Source: Lachnospiraceae bacterium UBA6452 (GTDB taxonomy: Bacteria; Bacillota; Clostridia; Lachnospirales; Lachnospiraceae). Taken from it: a stretch of 5,598 nucleotides of DNA. Positions within the stretch are counted from its first letter, which is position 1, and every line of letters begins with the position of its first letter. Of this stretch, positions 5,511 through 5,598 are shown one piece after another. The notes below the pieces were generated by a model, which saw nothing but the letters and a program-made list of their open reading frames with translations, did no database searches and had not been told where the DNA came from. Location: assembly GCA_002441865.1 (NCBI GenBank), contig DJNY01000060.1:3657-9254 (forward strand), read 5' to 3'. Both the position numbers and the translations under genes were made by a program.

Positions 5511-5598
5511 GCCCGTTCCTTTCTGTGATAGAGCAGATAACTCACATAACCGAGTATCGTCAGGATCAGAAGTGCGATCGCACCCATCCTTGTATAAG
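5507..5598 (-). CDS. C-terminal end of a membrane protein (partial, 5' part outside window)
   Basis: The reading frame is open from the right edge and ends with TGA at 5509-5507. It gives 29 residues, starting YTRMGAIALLILTILGYVSY, then a short tail LLYHRKERA. About 20 residues are strongly hydrophobic and are followed by H-R-K-E-R, so this is a last transmembrane helix with a basic tail. By the positive-inside rule the C-terminus should be cytoplasmic. The stop overlaps the next gene's start as ATGA (4 bp), and the phase agrees with translational coupling. The family cannot be told from 29 residues. Given the operon, a polysaccharide transporter, polymerase or membrane glycosyltransferase is plausible, but that is inference from context only. 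The other two frames are a frame that stops early and a frame that merely runs into the kinase ATG with no hydrophobic pattern. Confidence 0.72.
   Translation of the reverse strand, partial: YTRMGAIALLILTILGYVSYLLYHRKERA

Noticed and set aside
5572..5583. Perfect 12-nt palindrome GTGCGATCGCAC, possible operator or methylation site
   Set aside because: It falls inside codons for a membrane helix, in a region with many GATC sites. A similar GCGATCGC occurs at 2053-2060, also within coding sequence. Nothing suggests a regulatory role.

Overview
This 5.6-kb window is entirely protein-coding, and every gene lies on the minus strand, so transcription runs from high to low coordinates. I see seven genes: five complete and one cut at each edge. 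Junctions are very tight: a 4-bp ATGA overlap, overlaps of 16 and 26 bp, and gaps of 3, 11 and 19 bp. This is what a single, translationally coupled operon looks like. No RNA gene, terminator, mobile element, CRISPR array or non-coding stretch over 20 bp is present. The promoter must lie beyond position 5598.

The organism is most likely a low-to-mid-GC Gram-positive of class Clostridia, probably Lachnospiraceae-like. Reasons are strong AGGAGG-type ribosome binding sites, a mid-40s GC content by eye, Lys/Glu/Ile-rich proteins, and the combination of CotH-kinase, VTC-type and DUF4956 proteins. This is inference; there is no taxonomic marker in the window.

Layout in transcription order: (1) the last 29 codons of a protein ending in a membrane helix and a basic tail (5507-5598); (2) a 479-aa APH/choline-kinase-like phosphotransferase with an extra N-terminal domain (4071-5510); (3) a 132-aa cap-less HAD phosphatase of the EcbF/BcbF capsule type (3688-4086); (4) a 533-aa membrane-anchored CotH-family atypical kinase (2083-3684); (5) a VTC/triphosphate-tunnel polyphosphate-polymerase-like protein with a probable GTG start (1338-2063); (6) a four-helix DUF4956 membrane protein with a cytoplasmic C-terminal domain (689-1363); (7) a sugar/phospho-substituent nucleotidyltransferase, cut at the left edge (1-677).

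Two modules are interleaved. One is a small-molecule activation set (kinase, phosphatase, nucleotidyltransferase) like those that make nucleotide-activated capsule or teichoic-acid substituents. The other is a CotH-VTC-DUF4956 trio, in which a cytosolic polyphosphate-type polymerase domain, a membrane protein and an extracytoplasmic kinase-fold enzyme are encoded back to back. My working hypothesis is a cell-surface phosphopolymer or exopolysaccharide modification system. The individual families are recognisable, but I know of no characterised pathway made of exactly these parts.
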